Source of the DNA: WHSW01 sp963851045
GTDB lineage: Bacteria > Actinomycetota > Thermoleophilia > Solirubrobacterales > 70-9
Direction: 5' to 3'
Assembly: GCA_963851045.1 (NCBI GenBank)
Contig: CAWKNC010000002.1
Coordinates: forward strand, 1,178,001 to 1,242,000
Length of the DNA: 64,000 nt
Shown: positions 1-8,480 of the stretch, in pieces
How the letters are laid out: the number at the start of each line of letters is the position of its first letter
Position numbering within the stretch: the stretch's first letter is position 1
Made by a program: the position numbers and the translations under genes
Notes under the pieces: model-generated
The model's input: the letters and a program-made list of their open reading frames with translations, nothing else
Told to the model about the DNA's origin: nothing
Database searches by the model: none

Positions 1-421
1 GACCGGTCGCTTCGTGACCGCGCCAGAGGACCTCAACGACTCCGCGCAACACGAGACGCCCATCGTTTCCGCGAACACGCAGGGCGAGTTCGACCAGCGA
101 GAGGCCGTCGGCGAGAGGCCGGATCGCGGCGACCTCCGCCTCGGCGCGGATCGTCGTTCCGATCCCGACCGGGCGCTTGAAGACGACGTCGCGAACCGCT
201 CGGAGAGCGACGACGCGCTCGGGATCGATCGGAAGCAGACCGATTGCGCATGAAAGAACGAGCATCCCATGAGCGACGCGCTCCCCGAACGGGCTCGTCG
301 CGGCCCACTCGGCGTCGGCGTGCTGGGGATGCCAGTCACCGGTGAGGCCCGCAAACGACGTGATGTCGGCCTCCCCGATCGTGCGTCCGCGCCCCTTGAG
401 CTGGGCCCCAATCTCGGTCAT
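1..421 (-). CDS. MaoC-like hotdog dehydratase/hydratase (3' end cut by window)
   Basis: The first 140 residues are visible from an ATG at 421 and the gene continues past the left edge. Residues 24-51 hold the MaoC signature: a FAGLTGDWHPQH segment followed by PFGERVAHGML, which in this family carries the active-site Asp and His that hydrate enoyl thioesters. The ATG overlaps the stop of the SGNH hydrolase gene by 4 nt, so the two are translationally coupled at the end of the fatty-acid operon. No fabZ or fabA is visible here, so this protein is a candidate 3-hydroxyacyl dehydratase for the pathway. That role is inferred; an (R)-specific enoyl-CoA hydratase is the alternative. Confidence 0.85.
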   Translation of the reverse strand, partial: MTEIGAQLKGRGRTIGEADITSFAGLTGDWHPQHADAEWAATSPFGERVAHGMLVLSCAIGLLPIDPERVVALRAVRDVVFKRPVGIGTTIRAEAEVAAIRPLADGLSLVELALRVRGNDGRLVLRGVVEVLWRGHEATG

Positions 422-1008
422 GCCGCCACCTCCAGTTCGAGCAGCCGCGCGAACCCGGCGACCGCTTGGTCGTGTCCATACGCCGACGGATGAAGCCCGT
501 CGGCGACAAAGTTCTCGGCCCGCCCGAGTCCCGGATGGTCGGCCACCTCCAGACAGAGCGCGCCGTGCTCAGACGCGGTCGCTCGGGTCGCCTCGTTGAA
601 GGCGACCAGACCGCGCTCGAGCCGCTCGCGTGTGCGCGGGCCGAACTCGAGAAAGTCCCAACGCTCTGGTGCCGTGGCCGTCGCGATGGTCACCTCGGGT
701 GCCGCGTCGCGGAGCACGTGGAACATCGAACCGAGCCGGCGCGCATATGCGGCGGCGTCAGGTCGCACCGAGAAGAGGACATCGTTCGCGCCGCAGACAA
801 CGGTCACAAGGTCCGGCGCCGGTGTGACCGCTGCCGGAAGCTGATCGAGCACCTCGGTGCTGGTCGCGCCCTCGACGGCAAGGTTTCGGTAGACGAATGC
901 GGTGCGCCCATGCGCGAGCAGCGCGGCCAATTGGTCGGCCCAGCATCGACCGTGCGCGCAGCCGGTGCCGGCCGTGAAGCTGTCGCCCATCGCCACGTAG
1001 CTGTTCAT
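418..1008 (-). CDS. SGNH/GDSL-family hydrolase (lipase/thioesterase type)
   Basis: A 196-residue protein with the SGNH blocks in order: GDSFTAG with nucleophile Ser10, GAND with Asn75, and DGLHPSAYGH giving the Asp170/His173 pair. No signal peptide is seen, so it should be cytoplasmic. Its ATG overlaps the carboxyltransferase stop by 4 nt and its own stop overlaps the MaoC start, placing it inside the fatty-acid operon. This suggests acyl-thioester or lipid-ester hydrolysis, perhaps TesA-like. The family covers many esters, so the substrate is inferred from neighbours only. Confidence 0.85.
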   Translation of the reverse strand: MNSYVAMGDSFTAGTGCAHGRCWADQLAALLAHGRTAFVYRNLAVEGATSTEVLDQLPAAVTPAPDLVTVVCGANDVLFSVRPDAAAYARRLGSMFHVLRDAAPEVTIATATAPERWDFLEFGPRTRERLERGLVAFNEATRATASEHGALCLEVADHPGLGRAENFVADGLHPSAYGHDQAVAGFARLLELEVAA

Positions 1009-2426
1009 CCGCGGTTTCCCAGCGAGGAGAGTGCCCAGGCCAGCGTTTCTCGGGTCGCCCCGGGCTCGATGACCTCATCGACGAAGCCGTTTGCTGCCGC
1101 GGCCGCCGCGGTCAGGTGCTCGGCTGCGTATGCCCGCGCCAGCTCGCCGGCGAGGTCACCGTCTGGCGCAGCTGCGATCCGCCGGCGCTCGACGATTCCA
1201 ACCGCCTGGCTCGAAGCCATGATCCCGATCTCCGCGTCCGGCCAGGCGAACACCAGGTCGGCGCCGAGTTCCTTGGAGTTCATCGTGATGACCGCGCCGC
1301 CGTAGGCCTTGCGGAGAACCACGGTGACCCGCGGGACCGTCGCGGCGGCAAAGGCCCGCAGCAGAGCCGCGCCGTGGCGGATCACACCAGCCTGCTCCTG
1401 TCGGCGCCCCGGCATGAACCCGGGCGTATCGACCAGGACGATGAGCGGAAGGCCGAACCGATCGCAAGCTTCGACGAAGCGCGCGCCCTTCTCGGCCGCC
1501 GCAGCGTCGATCACACCCCCGAGCCGCCACGGCTGGTTGGCGACCACCCCCACCGCGCGCCCCTCGACACGCCCGAACGCGGTGACCATGTTGCGCGCCC
1601 ATCCCGCGCAGAGCTCCAGGGTTTCTCCGCCGTCCACGAGAGCGGTGACCACATCGCGCACGTCATAGACCTGGCGTGCCTGCTCGGGCACACAAACCGC
1701 TGCACCGGTGGCCGGTCTCGACGGCCGCCGCGGCGCTGGCGTGTCGAGTGGAGCGGGCAGATATGCGAGCAGCTGCCGCGCCTGTGCGACCGCGTCCAGC
1801 TCATCTGCTGCAGTCAGCTGACAAACACCGTTTGAGTCGTGAACTCGAGGCCCGCCGAGCTCCTCCATCGAGCAGTCCTCGCCCAGCGCCTCGTGGACGA
1901 CCCGCGGGCCGGTTAGGAACATCCGTGCCCGCTCGGTCATCACGACGAAATCGGTGAGCGCCGGCGCGTAGGCACCACCTCCAGCCGATACCCCAGCGAC
2001 GATCGAGATCTGAGGCACCCGCTTCGCAAGCGCCACCGCCTCGCGGAAGATCCGTCCGTACGCGGCAAGGGCGGCGTGGCCCTCCTGCAGCCGGGCGCCG
2101 CCGGACTCGACGAACCCGACGACCGGGGCGCCGGAGCGGGCGGCCAGGCGCATGACCCGGACGATCGTCTCGGCGTGTGCCTCGCCCAGCGATCCGCCCA
2201 TGAAGGCCGGATCCTCGGAATAGCAGAACAGCGGCCGCCCATTCACGGTGCCCGCACCTGCGAGCACGCCGTCGCCGGGCTCCGCCCGGTCGCCCGCACG
2301 GCCCGAGCGCACCGCACTCCGGAGCGGCCGAAAGCTGCCGCGATCGCACAGCGCTTCGAGGCGCTCTACCGGGGTGAGTGCTTGCGGCGCCTCGACCCGA
2401 AGCGGCGCTTCGGCGACAACGGTCAT
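1005..2426 (-). CDS. Acyl-CoA carboxylase carboxyltransferase (beta) subunit
   Basis: A 473-residue carboxyltransferase of the AccD/PCCB type, with both crotonase-like halves on one chain. The N half (about 60-250) carries ESGGARLQEG and VSAGGGAYAPAL, the oxyanion-hole glycines. The C half (about 260-470) carries LVDTPGFMPG and RKAYGGAVITM. It would transfer carboxyl from biotin to acetyl- or propionyl-CoA, supplying malonyl- or methylmalonyl-CoA to the Fab enzymes beside it. It lacks the N-terminal Cys4 zinc finger of E. coli AccD. No biotin carboxylase gene is present in the window, so that partner must be elsewhere. It overlaps fabF and the SGNH gene by 4 nt each. Confidence 0.9.
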   Translation of the reverse strand: MTVVAEAPLRVEAPQALTPVERLEALCDRGSFRPLRSAVRSGRAGDRAEPGDGVLAGAGTVNGRPLFCYSEDPAFMGGSLGEAHAETIVRVMRLAARSGAPVVGFVESGGARLQEGHAALAAYGRIFREAVALAKRVPQISIVAGVSAGGGAYAPALTDFVVMTERARMFLTGPRVVHEALGEDCSMEELGGPRVHDSNGVCQLTAADELDAVAQARQLLAYLPAPLDTPAPRRPSRPATGAAVCVPEQARQVYDVRDVVTALVDGGETLELCAGWARNMVTAFGRVEGRAVGVVANQPWRLGGVIDAAAAEKGARFVEACDRFGLPLIVLVDTPGFMPGRRQEQAGVIRHGAALLRAFAAATVPRVTVVLRKAYGGAVITMNSKELGADLVFAWPDAEIGIMASSQAVGIVERRRIAAAPDGDLAGELARAYAAEHLTAAAAAANGFVDEVIEPGATRETLAWALSSLGNRG

Positions 2427-3622
2427 GAGACCGCCGCGAAGCAGAGGACAACGTTGTGGCCGCCGAACCCGAATGAGTTCGAGATCCCGACCGGCGGGTG
2501 GCCGTTTCGCTCCAGCTCACGGGCGGACCCCGCGACGTAATCGAGATCGAGGCCCTCGTCACGCTCCTCGAAGTTGAGAGTCGGTGGCGCGATGCCCGAG
2601 CTGAGTGCATTGACGGTCGCAACCGCTTCGACCGCGCCGGCGGCGCCGAGCAGATGACCGATCGAGGACTTCAGCGAGGACACCGGAATCGACGGCGCGC
2701 GCTCGCCGAAGACGCGCTTGATCGCCTCGGTCTCGGAACGATCATTGAGCGGGGTTGACGTTCCGTGGGCGTTGACGTAGGCAACATCGCCCGGCTCGAC
2801 GCCGGCGTCGGCGAGCGCGGCGACGATCGCGCGCGCGGCGCCGTCGCCCTCGGGGTCGGGGGCGGTCAGGTGAAAGGCATCGGCGGTGGCGCCGTAGCCC
2901 CCAAGCCAGCCGAGCACGTCGGCCTCGCGCTCGGCAGCGCGATCGGCGTTCTCGAGCACGATCGCACCCGCGCCCTCCGCAATCACGAAGCCGTCGCGAC
3001 GACGGTCGAACGGACGGGATATGCCCAACTTCGAAGTGGCGCCCATGCCGGCGAACGCCGCGATGGCCAGAGGCGTCACGCCCGCCTCGGACCCGCCGAC
3101 GACACACGCATCGACATCGCCACGCTCGACCAGCCGCAGGCCTGCTCCAATCGCCTGTGCACCCGCGGCGCACGCGGACACGGTGCCGTAGCACTCGCCG
3201 CGCAGACCATGGCGAATCGCGACCGCACCGGCGGCCGCATTGGCCATCATCTGCGGCACGCATAGCGGGGACATGGCTCCCGGCCCGCGCTCGCCCAGAA
3301 TCGTGTGCTGCTCCTCGATCGTTGAGATGCCGCCGATCCCGGTGCCAATGACGCAGCCGATACGCGTTGTGTCGTACGGAGGCTCGTCTCCCCACCCCGC
3401 CTGCGTCATCGCCTCGTCGGCCGCGACCACCGCAAGCTGGGTGAAGCGATCGGCACGCCGCGCCTCGCGCCGGCTCATGTGGTCGGTCGGCTCGAAGTCG
3501 CGACAGCGCCCAACACCGTCGGCGATTCCTGACTCACCGGCGGCCCAGCGGTCGCTGAGCGTTGAGGCGCCAACCCCGAGCGGGGTGACGGCACCGAGTC
3601 CGGTGATCGCGACACGGGACAC
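2423..3622 (-). CDS. fabF: Beta-ketoacyl-ACP synthase II
   Basis: A 399-residue elongating condensing enzyme that joins malonyl-ACP to a growing acyl-ACP. The catalytic triad is visible: Cys151 in VSACAAGAQA, His286 in NAHGTSTPLND and His323 in IGHLLGAAGAVE, with conserved Lys318. The C-terminal NSFGFGGHN loop is intact. Length is normal for FabF. The start is GTG at 3622, only 3 nt after the acpP stop, and its stop overlaps the carboxyltransferase start. It follows acpP, the usual bacterial order. Confidence 0.96.
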   Translation of the reverse strand: MSRVAITGLGAVTPLGVGASTLSDRWAAGESGIADGVGRCRDFEPTDHMSRREARRADRFTQLAVVAADEAMTQAGWGDEPPYDTTRIGCVIGTGIGGISTIEEQHTILGERGPGAMSPLCVPQMMANAAAGAVAIRHGLRGECYGTVSACAAGAQAIGAGLRLVERGDVDACVVGGSEAGVTPLAIAAFAGMGATSKLGISRPFDRRRDGFVIAEGAGAIVLENADRAAEREADVLGWLGGYGATADAFHLTAPDPEGDGAARAIVAALADAGVEPGDVAYVNAHGTSTPLNDRSETEAIKRVFGERAPSIPVSSLKSSIGHLLGAAGAVEAVATVNALSSGIAPPTLNFEERDEGLDLDYVAGSARELERNGHPPVGISNSFGFGGHNVVLCFAAVS

Positions 3623-3625
3623 GAG

Positions 3626-3877
3626 CTATGCAGCCACCTTCGCGTTGATCAGATCGACGACATCGGAGACGGTCTCGATCTTGTCGAGGTCCGAGTCGGC
3701 GATCTCGACGCCGTACTCGTCCTCGACGATTTGCGCGAGCTCGACGAGGTCAAGCGAATCGACGTCGAGATTCTCGAAGCGGGCCTGCGGGCTGAGGTTC
3801 TCGCGCTCCTCGCCAAACTCGACGAGCGCGTCGATCACGCGGGTCTCGATCTGTTCCCTGGATGCGGTTTCCGGCAC
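3626..3877 (-). CDS. acpP: Acyl carrier protein
   Basis: An 83-residue acidic four-helix carrier. Ser41 in the LDVDSLDLVEL motif is the expected 4'-phosphopantetheine attachment site. The start is GTG at 3877, preceded by an AAAGGA ribosome-binding site about 7 nt upstream. It sits between fabG and fabF and is the carrier for every Fab reaction in this operon. Confidence 0.96.
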   Translation of the reverse strand: MPETASREQIETRVIDALVEFGEERENLSPQARFENLDVDSLDLVELAQIVEDEYGVEIADSDLDKIETVSDVVDLINAKVAA

Positions 3878-3901
3878 TTGTGGGTCCTTTCTGGAGGGTG
3901 G

Positions 3902-4696
3902 TCAGGCGGTCATGCCGCCGTCGACGGTGAGGGTCGTCCCGGTGACGTAGGACGCCGCGGGCGAAGCAAGGAAGGCGACGCAGGCGGCGACCTCGGCCGG
4001 TGTTCCCGCCCGGCGCGCCGGAATCGCGTCGGCGAGCCCGCCTGCGAGCCCGGCGGTCATGTCGGTTTCGATCAGGCCCGGTGCAACCGCGTTGACGGTG
4101 ACCCCGCGCCGCGCGACCTCGACCGCGACCGTGCGTGTGAAGGCGATGAGGCCGGCCTTTGCCGCGGCGTAATTGGCCTGACCGGCGTTCGCGCGAACCC
4201 CGACGACCGAGGCCACGTTGACGATCCGGCCCGCTCGCGCGCGAATCATGGGCCCGAGCACCTGGCGCGTGAGCCGAAAGGCGGCGCTCAGGTTGGTCTC
4301 GATGACGCGATCCCAGTCGGCATCGCTCAAGCGCAACGACAGGGCGTCCGCGGTGATTCCGGCGTTGTTGACGAGCACCGAGATCGGTCCCAGCTCGGCT
4401 TGGGTTGCGGCGAGCATCTCGGCCGCCGCGCCATCCGCGCAGATGTCCCCCTCAAGTGCGAGCGCCTCAACCCCGAGCTCGCGGGCTGCGGCGGCGACCC
4501 TCTCCCCCGCGCCGCGATCGCTGCGGTAGTTGACGGCGACCGACCGGCCCGACGCCGCCAGCTCGAGAGCGATTGCCGCGCCGATCCCGCGTGATGCACC
4601 GGTGACGAGCGCGCAACCGTCGAGGACATCGCTTACGGAGGAGATGGCGTTGTCGCTCGACGGCGCGCGTTCGTCACGTGTCCGGGTCGCGGTCAT
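3902..4696 (-). CDS. fabG: 3-oxoacyl-ACP reductase (SDR family)
   Basis: A 264-residue short-chain dehydrogenase that reduces 3-ketoacyl-ACP with NADPH. It shows the nucleotide-binding TGASRGIGA motif (residues 32-40), NNAG (110-113), Ser163, and the Tyr176-x3-Lys180 catalytic pair. The C-terminal VTGTTLTVDGG stretch is typical of FabG. I chose ATG 4696 because it forms a TGATG overlap with the fabH stop; an ATG at 4711 is also possible. Either start leaves an unusual Ser/Asp-rich N-terminal extension of about 25 residues before the Rossmann fold. Confidence 0.94.
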   Translation of the reverse strand: MTATRTRDERAPSSDNAISSVSDVLDGCALVTGASRGIGAAIALELAASGRSVAVNYRSDRGAGERVAAAARELGVEALALEGDICADGAAAEMLAATQAELGPISVLVNNAGITADALSLRLSDADWDRVIETNLSAAFRLTRQVLGPMIRARAGRIVNVASVVGVRANAGQANYAAAKAGLIAFTRTVAVEVARRGVTVNAVAPGLIETDMTAGLAGGLADAIPARRAGTPAEVAACVAFLASPAASYVTGTTLTVDGGMTA

Positions 4697-5697
4697 CAGG
4701 CCGCTCCCCATTGCACGATCCCGCCGCCCCAGGTGAGACCGGCGCCAAAGGCCGCCAACAGCACGCGCGACTCGGAGCCGAGACTGCCATCGTGCCGTGC
4801 CTGATCGAGCGCAAGCGGGATGCTCGCCGCCGACGTGTTGCCGTGCACGGAGATCGAGTCGACCACGCGTGCGGGGTCAATTCCGAGCCGCTCACCGACC
4901 GCGCTGAGAATGCGCCCGTTGGCCTGGTGAAAGACGAAGAGATCGATTGCATCGAGACCCTCGCCAGAGGCGGCGACGACCTCGAGGGTCACCTCGCTGA
5001 GACGGGCGACCGCATTGCGAAAGGTCGCACGCCCATCCATACGGACGAGGTTTTCCTCGAACGACGCTGTGATCAGGCGAGAGGCGGCGGCATCGGAGCG
5101 AAGCACGATCGGGCCGATGGCTCCGGCGGCGCCCGGGCTGACGACCACAGCACCGGCGCCGTCCCCGAACAGGCCTGCGGTGCGTGGATCGTCGAAATCG
5201 AGCACGGCGCTCATCCGCTCGGCACCGATGACCAGCACCTGCTGCGCGCGACCCGACTCGATCGCGCCCGCAGCGAGATCCAGCGCTGAGACGAACCCGG
5301 TACAGGCGGCACCGATGTCGATCGTTCCGGCGCGATCGGCGCCGATCAGCCCGGCGACCAGTGGCGCCGCGGTCGGAACGCGCTCGTCGGCAGTCGACGT
5401 CGCCACGAGTATCAGGTCGAGGTCGGCCGCTTCCACCCCTGCCCCCTCAAGCGCGCGCGCACCGGCCGTCGCGGCAAGAGCGGCCAGTGTTTCGCCGGAA
5501 GCGGCGTGACGGCGTTCGCTGATTCCGGTCCGCGACACCACCCAGTCGGCGTCGAGCCCCAGGCGCTCGGCGATCGCAGCGCTCGATACCCGCCGCTCCG
5601 GCAGCGCCGCGGCGATCGATGCGATCCCGGCGACCGTGGCTCGCTCCTGCGAACTCTCCCCAGGCGCTACGGCCGAGACACCGACAGGGCTATGCAT
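4696..5697 (-). CDS. fabH: Beta-ketoacyl-ACP synthase III
   Basis: A 333-residue initiating condensing enzyme. The Cys-His-Asn triad is visible: Cys132 in GAACTGF, His in FVFHQANGRIL and Asn in HGNTSAAS. The frame is open further upstream, but the ATG at 5697 is preferred because it lies just inside the fabD stop (8-nt overlap); residues before it would be antisense-coded noise inside fabD. FabH would take an acyl-CoA primer and malonyl-ACP to start the fatty-acid chain. Confidence 0.95.
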   Translation of the reverse strand: MHSPVGVSAVAPGESSQERATVAGIASIAAALPERRVSSAAIAERLGLDADWVVSRTGISERRHAASGETLAALAATAGARALEGAGVEAADLDLILVATSTADERVPTAAPLVAGLIGADRAGTIDIGAACTGFVSALDLAAGAIESGRAQQVLVIGAERMSAVLDFDDPRTAGLFGDGAGAVVVSPGAAGAIGPIVLRSDAAASRLITASFEENLVRMDGRATFRNAVARLSEVTLEVVAASGEGLDAIDLFVFHQANGRILSAVGERLGIDPARVVDSISVHGNTSAASIPLALDQARHDGSLGSESRVLLAAFGAGLTWGGGIVQWGAA

Positions 5698-6553
5698 GCG
5701 CTGCAACCGCGTCTGCGCTGATGACTTCGACGTCGTTGAGCGTGCGCCGCACGAGACCGGCGAGGACCCTGCCGGGACCAACATCGAGAAAGCGCGTGGC
5801 GCCACCCGCGCGCAGACCGTGAAGCACATCCACCCAGCGGACCGGGTCAACCAGCGCCGAGGAGAGCATCGCTCGTGGATCCGCGTCGAACGCGCGGCCA
5901 GAGGCGCCCGAGATCACTGAAACCTCGGCCTGGTGAAACTCGATCCGATCCATCGCGGCGCTGAAGCGCGCCACGGCGGGAGCCATCAGCGGCGAGTGGA
6001 AGGCGCCCGCCACGGCAAGGCGCTTTACACGGATGCCGAGCTCACGCGCCAGGTTCTCGGCTCGATCGAGCTGATCGATGGAGCCGCTGAGGACAAACTG
6101 CTTGGGCGAGTTCTCGTTTGCGAGCGCGAGGTCGCTTTGCGCCGCAAGAGCGAGCGCCTCGGCGCGAGCGCATCCAACCGCGAGCATCCCGCCTGGTGTC
6201 CGAGCCGCAGCTTCGTCCATCAGCTGGCCGCGTTCGACCGCAAGCCGCAGTCCGTCGGTCTCGTCGAGCGCCCCGGCAGTCGCCAGAGCTGCGATCTCAC
6301 CCAGTGAGTGGCCGGCGTGAAGCGTCGCACGCGGCCTTCCGGCGCGTTCATAGCGCGCGATCTGGGCGCAATAGATCGCGGGCTGGGCATAGCGGGTTCC
6401 CTCGGAGGCCCGGGCGAACGGGTCCTCGCCGATGAGCTCGCTTGCCAGCTCGAGCAGGTCCGGTCGCAACGCGGCCACGTGTTCGCGCTCTCCCTCGGTG
6501 GAGACCCCCTGGCCGCAGAACAGGACGGCAAGGCTGTCGGCATCGGCGCGCAT
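5690..6553 (-). CDS. fabD: Malonyl-CoA:ACP S-malonyltransferase
   Basis: A 287-residue acyltransferase and the first gene of the Fab operon. The nucleophile Ser83 lies in GHSLGEIAAL, the N-terminal FCGQG loop matches the oxyanion region, and His186 lies in VAGAFHSPLM. It loads malonyl groups from the carboxylase product onto AcpP. The ATG at 6553 has an AGG-containing ribosome-binding site about 9 nt upstream. Everything downstream to the left window edge overlaps or lies within 25 nt, so one transcript probably covers fabD to the MaoC gene. Confidence 0.95.
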   Translation of the reverse strand: MRADADSLAVLFCGQGVSTEGEREHVAALRPDLLELASELIGEDPFARASEGTRYAQPAIYCAQIARYERAGRPRATLHAGHSLGEIAALATAGALDETDGLRLAVERGQLMDEAAARTPGGMLAVGCARAEALALAAQSDLALANENSPKQFVLSGSIDQLDRAENLARELGIRVKRLAVAGAFHSPLMAPAVARFSAAMDRIEFHQAEVSVISGASGRAFDADPRAMLSSALVDPVRWVDVLHGLRAGGATRFLDVGPGRVLAGLVRRTLNDVEVISADAVAAHA

Positions 6554-6603
6554 TCGCCAGACCTATCGCGCCGCGCGCCGCCGGTTAAGCGCGATCCGCC
6601 CTC

Positions 6604-6623
6604 AACCCCCCAACCGGGGGGTT
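6604..6623. promoter_or_regulatory. GC-rich perfect hairpin / candidate operator upstream of fabD
   Basis: The sequence is AACCCCCC, a 4-nt AACC loop, then GGGGGGTT, a perfect 8-bp inverted repeat. It lies in the 128-nt gap after the response-regulator stop and about 50 nt before the fabD ATG. No T-run follows on either strand, so an operator or attenuator for the fab operon seems at least as likely as a terminator of the two-component operon. Confidence 0.5.
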
Positions 6624-6681
6624 AGGGCGAGCGCTTTGGGGGGGCGGAGGCCGAGACTGGAGCTCGGCGCTTCGAAAGTGT

Positions 6682-7290
6682 CTAGCGCGTGAGACCGAGG
6701 CGCTCGGCGCGACGCGTGGCCTCGGCGCGGTTCTTGACGCCGAGCTTGCGGTACACAGCGCTCGCGTGCTCCTTGACGGTGTGCGGCGACAGGAACAGCC
6801 GTTCGGCGATCTCCTTATTCGTAGCCCCGGTGGCAATCAGACCGAGAATCTCGCGCTCGCGCTCGCTGAGCGGCGTCTCGGGCGCGTCCTCGCGGCGGCC
6901 GAAGACCGTCATCCCCTTCCCCACCATTCGGACCGCCATCGCGACCTCATCGGCACTCCAGTCCTTCGAAACGAAGCCGTGAGCCCCGGCGGTCCTTGCC
7001 GCCTGCGGCGAGATCCAACCGACGCCGGAAATCAAAAGGACGCGGGTCTGAGGCGAGGTCTCGCGCAGAGCCTCCGACAGCTCTGAACCGGAGCGCTCGC
7101 CGAGGAACAGATCGACGAGGGCGACGTGGGGCTTGTGGCGCCTCGCGGCCTCGAGCCCCTCCTCGGGATTCGAGGCGACAATGCAGCGCTCGACCCAGCG
7201 CTGGCTGCCGAGCAGGACCTTGAAGCCCCACTGCACGACGGCATGGTCGTCAACGACCAGCACGCGCAGTCGATCCTCGTCTCGGGTCAC
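6682..7290 (-). CDS. NarL/LuxR-family response regulator
   Basis: A 202-residue regulator read from GTG 7290, which overlaps the histidine-kinase stop by 4 nt (GTGA). The receiver domain spans about residues 8-125, with acidic pair Asp14/Asp15 in VVDDH, phosphoacceptor Asp60 in LVDLFLG and Lys109. The LuxR-type HTH spans about 140-195 (LSEREREILGLIATG then NKEIAERLFLSPHTVKEH). It should bind DNA as a phosphorylated dimer. Targets are unknown; the fab operon starts just downstream in the same direction. Confidence 0.92.
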   Translation of the reverse strand: MTRDEDRLRVLVVDDHAVVQWGFKVLLGSQRWVERCIVASNPEEGLEAARRHKPHVALVDLFLGERSGSELSEALRETSPQTRVLLISGVGWISPQAARTAGAHGFVSKDWSADEVAMAVRMVGKGMTVFGRREDAPETPLSEREREILGLIATGATNKEIAERLFLSPHTVKEHASAVYRKLGVKNRAEATRRAERLGLTR

Positions 7291-8441
7291 GAGGCCTCGA
7301 TTCCAACCACGCTCGCGACATCGCTGAGCGGGAGCAGGAGGCGAATGCGCCACTCCTCGCCCTCGGGTCCGAACTCGAGCATTCCGCCTCGCTGCAACGC
7401 CTCGTATGCGGCGAGCCTGAGACCGAGCCCGGATCCAGGCGCCGGATCGGTGCGGCCGAGCCCGTCGTTGCGGACCTCGAGCGCAAAGCCCCCATCGGGA
7501 GTCGTGATCGCGATCCTGATCTCGCTCGGGTGCGCGTGCTTTTCGGCGTTGCGCAGGGCCTCGCCGAGAACCGATACCGCGAGCGGCTCGAGCCCGTCGG
7601 GAACCTCCGCACCCGCGTCCCACCAAACCGAGATCGGCACCGCCTTGTACTGGCGGCCTAGGCGGGCGAGCTCAGCGCGCAGCGTGGTCGCGGGCACCGG
7701 CGACGAGGTGGCCTCCAGCGAGCGGTCGAGCGCATCGCGCAACTCAGACAATGCCGCCTCTATCTCGGAGGCCGAGCGCTCCGCGTCCTCGGTGGAAAGA
7801 GGACGTCCCGAGCCGAGCACCATCGAGACGCCGAAGAGCCGTTGCATGACGCTCTCGTGGACCTCCCGGGCGAAACCGACCCGCTCAAGCAACAAGGCGT
7901 CACGCTCACGCTGGGTCGCCGCTTGGCGGACCGTTGCGGCCAGTGCCGCAGCGCGTGCAAGGGCCCGCATCGTGCGGCGCTCACCGGCGTCGAGCTCGAG
8001 CTCGCCCCCGTTGCGATCGGCGAAGATCACGCCGAACATGTGACCGGCGGCGATCACCGGGGTGCACGAGATCCCGGCGACCGTCGGAACCTCGGAGTAA
8101 CGGTCGGGAACGGCGCCCGCGAGCTTGTCGACGACGACGACCGAGTCGAGCTCGAGAGCCTCGCGTGCGATCGGCGTCTCCTCGAGCGCTCCGTAGGTGT
8201 GGGCCAGCAACTCCGGGTCGACGCCATGACTCCCAGCCGGGACGACGAGCCGGCTCGCCGCGTCATAGAGGAACAGCACCGCCCTTTCGAGCGACGTCAA
8301 CTCGCAGATCGCCTCGCAGATGCGGTCGCTGAACGGGTCCGCCTCAACCCCACGCTCCTCGACCTCGAGATCGAGCAGCAAGCGTACGACGAGGTCGAGA
8401 GCCTCGCTGGAAAGCGCCTCTGTCTCACTAATTGCGGTCAC
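7287..8441 (-). CDS. GAF-domain sensor histidine kinase (NarX/HisKA_3 type)
   Basis: A 384-residue cytoplasmic kinase with no transmembrane segment. A GAF sensor domain occupies about residues 30-175, followed by the dimerisation helix with phospho-accepting His195 in AREVHESVMQRLFG. The ATPase domain has an N-box Asn298 in ALRNAEKHAH and a G-box GSGLGLRLA near 337. The start is GTG 8441 behind GGGGAGG, spaced unusually close at 2 nt. It pairs with the overlapping response regulator. The GAF ligand cannot be read from sequence. Confidence 0.9.
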   Translation of the reverse strand: MTAISETEALSSEALDLVVRLLLDLEVEERGVEADPFSDRICEAICELTSLERAVLFLYDAASRLVVPAGSHGVDPELLAHTYGALEETPIAREALELDSVVVVDKLAGAVPDRYSEVPTVAGISCTPVIAAGHMFGVIFADRNGGELELDAGERRTMRALARAAALAATVRQAATQRERDALLLERVGFAREVHESVMQRLFGVSMVLGSGRPLSTEDAERSASEIEAALSELRDALDRSLEATSSPVPATTLRAELARLGRQYKAVPISVWWDAGAEVPDGLEPLAVSVLGEALRNAEKHAHPSEIRIAITTPDGGFALEVRNDGLGRTDPAPGSGLGLRLAAYEALQRGGMLEFGPEGEEWRIRLLLPLSDVASVVGIEAS

Positions 8442-8480
8442 AGCCTCCCCGCTAGCCCCAACGCCGCGTCGAGGTTACGC

